The notes under the pieces were generated by a model that worked only from the letters and a program-made list of their open reading frames with translations, was not told where the DNA came from and ran no database searches. Below are positions 62,048-64,000 of a stretch of DNA of 64,000 bases, piece by piece. A program made the translations under genes and the position numbers. Every line of letters begins with the position of its first letter. The stretch's first letter is position 1. Source of the stretch: Isoetes taiwanensis (Eukaryota; Streptophyta; Lycopodiopsida; Isoetales; Isoetaceae); assembly GCA_021234155.1 (NCBI GenBank), contig JAJEKV010000010.1, positions 7,600,871 to 7,664,870 on the forward strand. Reading direction: 5' to 3'.

Positions 62048-62215
62048 TATGCATGAACACTGCGCATGTGTATGCATGTGCATGTGCATGTGTGTGCATG
62101 TGCATGTTCATGTGCATGTGTATTGTGCATGTGCAAGTGCAAGTGCAAGTGCATGTGCATGTGCATGTGTGCATGTGTGTGCATGTACATGTGTGCATAT
62201 GCATGTGTACTTGCC
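62048..62215. repeat. Microsatellite, GCATGT-type
   Basis: About 165 bp of imperfect GCATGT units with a GCAAGT variant in the middle (about 62133-62150). The open frames it produces on both strands are artefacts of the repeat. Confidence 0.85.
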
Positions 62216-63080
62216 CTCTTTGGATTCTTATTGCCGGAGTGGATTTTACTACCACGAAATGGATTTTTTGCTCACACTTACAAAGGTATTTGTTTTTTAA
62301 TGTTTCTTCAGTTAGCATAATGTTTTGTTTTACAAGGTATTGGTTTCCTGATTCTACAATGTAGTGCCGCAAAATCCCCTTTTGTTTCCTTCCTAAGATT
62401 TGCTGCAGATTCAAGTTTAGGCCCTCTGTTTGCTTCCAACTCTTGGATATTCCTGGCTGCCGGATTGTTCATAGTAGCCAGCCTTTAGCTTCAATCAACA
62501 AGCGGATTCTTATGCACACAACAGGCGGATTATTCCACGCCCTTTTCTATGTCACGCAGATCAGTCAAACAGTGGCCACAAGAATGCATTTATATTGTAG
62601 GTTTGGAACTTTAATCGATCCATAAGCTGAATCATGCATTACCTTTAAGCTAGAGATGGAACAATTGATAAACAATGGTGTCATTGTGAAAGAGAAATAG
62701 TTGTAGCGGAAGTAACAATATGTAGCATAATAACAGGGGGTTTTCTTTGTGTTGCAAACTTTATGACTTTCAGAATAATGGGATCAATCTGCTCTATCTT
62801 TATGGTAACTTTTACTTATGTTCTATTTGTTTTATTGTGATCAAATTCAAAAGCTACAGGTGATGAAAGCCTAATTTTTGTCACGTCTGGGGGGGAGGGG
62901 ACGTCTCTAAGGCCCCGAAGGGGCCAAAAATTTTTTTTTGCAACACAGACCATTAACATCCAACATATAAAAATTAAATCCTCCAACACATAACAACCAA
63001 CACATAACAACCATTGATATTAAGAACCAACACATAACTATCATTGACATTAATTAACACAACCATTGCATTTAAATTAA
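62216..63080. other. Intergenic
   Basis: A G-run and GGCCCCGAAGGGGCC palindrome at about 62890-62925; AACCAACACATAACAACC-type repeats at 62985-63030. No gene seen. Confidence 0.35.
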
Positions 63081-63401
63081 AATTCCCCTTAAACCCCCTT
63101 TGGTTTGGGTGCATATTCACACAGGGGGTGACGTAGGGCAGCGAGAGCCCTCATAATTGTATTTTGCACGTACAAAATCAACACCATATAGTATTCTGCT
63201 TGAAATCTTATAGTATTTTGCGAATCTTGTTATACAGTAGAGCAAATTTTGTACTTGCATACCCCACAAACGAGGAATTTTATGTACGGTATAGATTAAG
63301 GAATAAGGGGTGAATATGCCTATCCAACAGCTCTCGTTGCCCGGAGTCACCCCCCGTGTGAATATGCACCCAAACCAAAGGGGGTTTAAGGGGGATTTAT
63401 T
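63081..63401. mobile_element. MITE with long (about 70 bp) terminal inverted repeats
   Basis: The segment CCTTAAACCCCCTTTGGTTT through GGGTGCATATTCACAC and on to CAGCGAGAGC (63087-63149) is matched inverted by 63331-63394 (GCTCTCGTTGCCCGGAGTCA ... AAGGGGGTTTAAGG) with few mismatches. The centre is about 180 bp and non-coding. Exact ends and target duplication are uncertain in the AT-rich flanks. Confidence 0.7.
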
Positions 63402-64000
63402 TCAAAGACAACAAAAAACAACAAAACAAGTGGATCCAATCATAAAATTCTTCATTTATAGTTAAAGTGACAAGACTTTGCTTGCGTAACTGCTTTTGTT
63501 TGAATTTCAACGACTTCTAATTCTTTCTCGAGTACTTGTTTTCATGTAGAGGGAAAACTAGCATGATCCTCATCTCCTTAGCACTTCAGGAGATGAAAAC
63601 AGACCCCAAAAATTAACAAATCAACTGGTTTTCAGAAACTTTGGACCACAAAACCACACAACTCAACTCAATCTATCCTTCTTTGTATCCTGCTTTTCCA
63701 AGCCTGCCCTATTGCTAGTTTATTTATGTATTTACTTACTTGCGTACTGAAAATTGTGTCATGCTAACTTTGTGGGCACTAAAAATACGTGCATGCTAGT
63801 TTTAGTATGTGAGAAATGAACCATAGTAATGGATCTCTTAAGATGTCAAGGAGAATAAAAGGCTTCAAATCTATCGAGAGTCCAAAGTCTTACCACACAA
63901 CATTAACGAGATAAGATCTCAAGGACTATAACACACTTCAAATCCATGACTTCATTAGTGACAGTTTAAGGCCTTATAGCAAGGTTGCAAAAGAATTAAC
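63402..64000. other. Intergenic to the window end
   Basis: No feature recognised. Confidence 0.3.

Noticed and set aside
62066-62414. Cys/Met/His-rich frames on both strands
   Set aside because: Products of the GCATGT-type microsatellite, open in every frame by composition.
63117-63350. 77-aa minus-strand ORF
   Set aside because: Lies entirely inside a MITE with inverted-repeat ends and has no motif.

Overview
The window is nuclear DNA of a land plant with a transposon-rich, gene-poor genome. The evidence is a plastid-targeted Hsp70 gene with eight exons and short GT-AG introns (18602-21507), an intronless dirigent-family gene (40086-40577, a land-plant family), Ty1/copia, LINE and LTR remnants whose primer sites match the plant initiator-tRNA-Met type (TGGTATCAGAGC), and several MITE-like foldback elements. 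I cannot assign the lineage from sequence alone. Only these two genes look intact; nearly everything else recognisable is mobile-element debris.

Layout. 1-3.77 kb: non-autonomous LTR element (here 'family G', a large unknown ORF, no pol seen), copy 1. 3.77-7.52 kb, minus strand: a retrotransposon 5' end in the order LTR (1.9 kb), tRNA-Met primer site, leader with two hairpins, TATA box, and an ORF that begins with the histone H3 tail (MARTKQTARV) and, past one stop codon, ends with an H3/CENH3-like alpha-N/alpha-1 segment. 9.5-10.7 kb: short-LTR (TRIM-like) element and LINE fragment. 10.7-13.87 kb: family G copy 2 with its LTR. 13.9-16.1 kb: decayed LINE with a duplicated RT segment. 17.6-18.3 kb: inverted-repeat elements just upstream of Hsp70. 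18.6-21.5 kb: Hsp70. 24.9-27.7 kb: broken, unrecognised genes flanked by arrays of a GC-rich palindrome. 27.7-28.2 kb: family G copy 3 fragment. 32.2-32.5 kb: MITE. 32.85-35.08 kb: 5'-truncated LINE with a 16-bp target-site duplication. 35.5-36.14 kb: LTR-element 3' end and a TRIM. 40.1-40.6 kb: dirigent gene. 43.2-43.6 kb: MITE. 47.7-49.9 kb: two copia fragments on opposite strands. 49.93-51.94 kb: a second copy of the LTR found beside the H3-like ORF, inserted into copia sequence. 57.2-58.9 kb: second H3-like ORF with its own paired leader hairpins and TATA box, broken by stops that are almost all TAG. 60.8-63.4 kb: foldback elements, a GCATGT-type microsatellite and a MITE.

Main result. 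Two diverged copies, 53 kb apart and on opposite strands, share one protein plan: H3 tail with K4 but Val in place of K9; a long charged coiled-coil insert; a Lys-rich stretch; an acidic Ser patch; PPPYP; a conserved aromatic/Lys helix; and a C-terminal H3/CENH3-like histone-fold start. In copy A this ORF lies in the gag position of an LTR retrotransposon. I know of no described retrotransposon protein with this build. Both copies in the window are broken, so function is inference.
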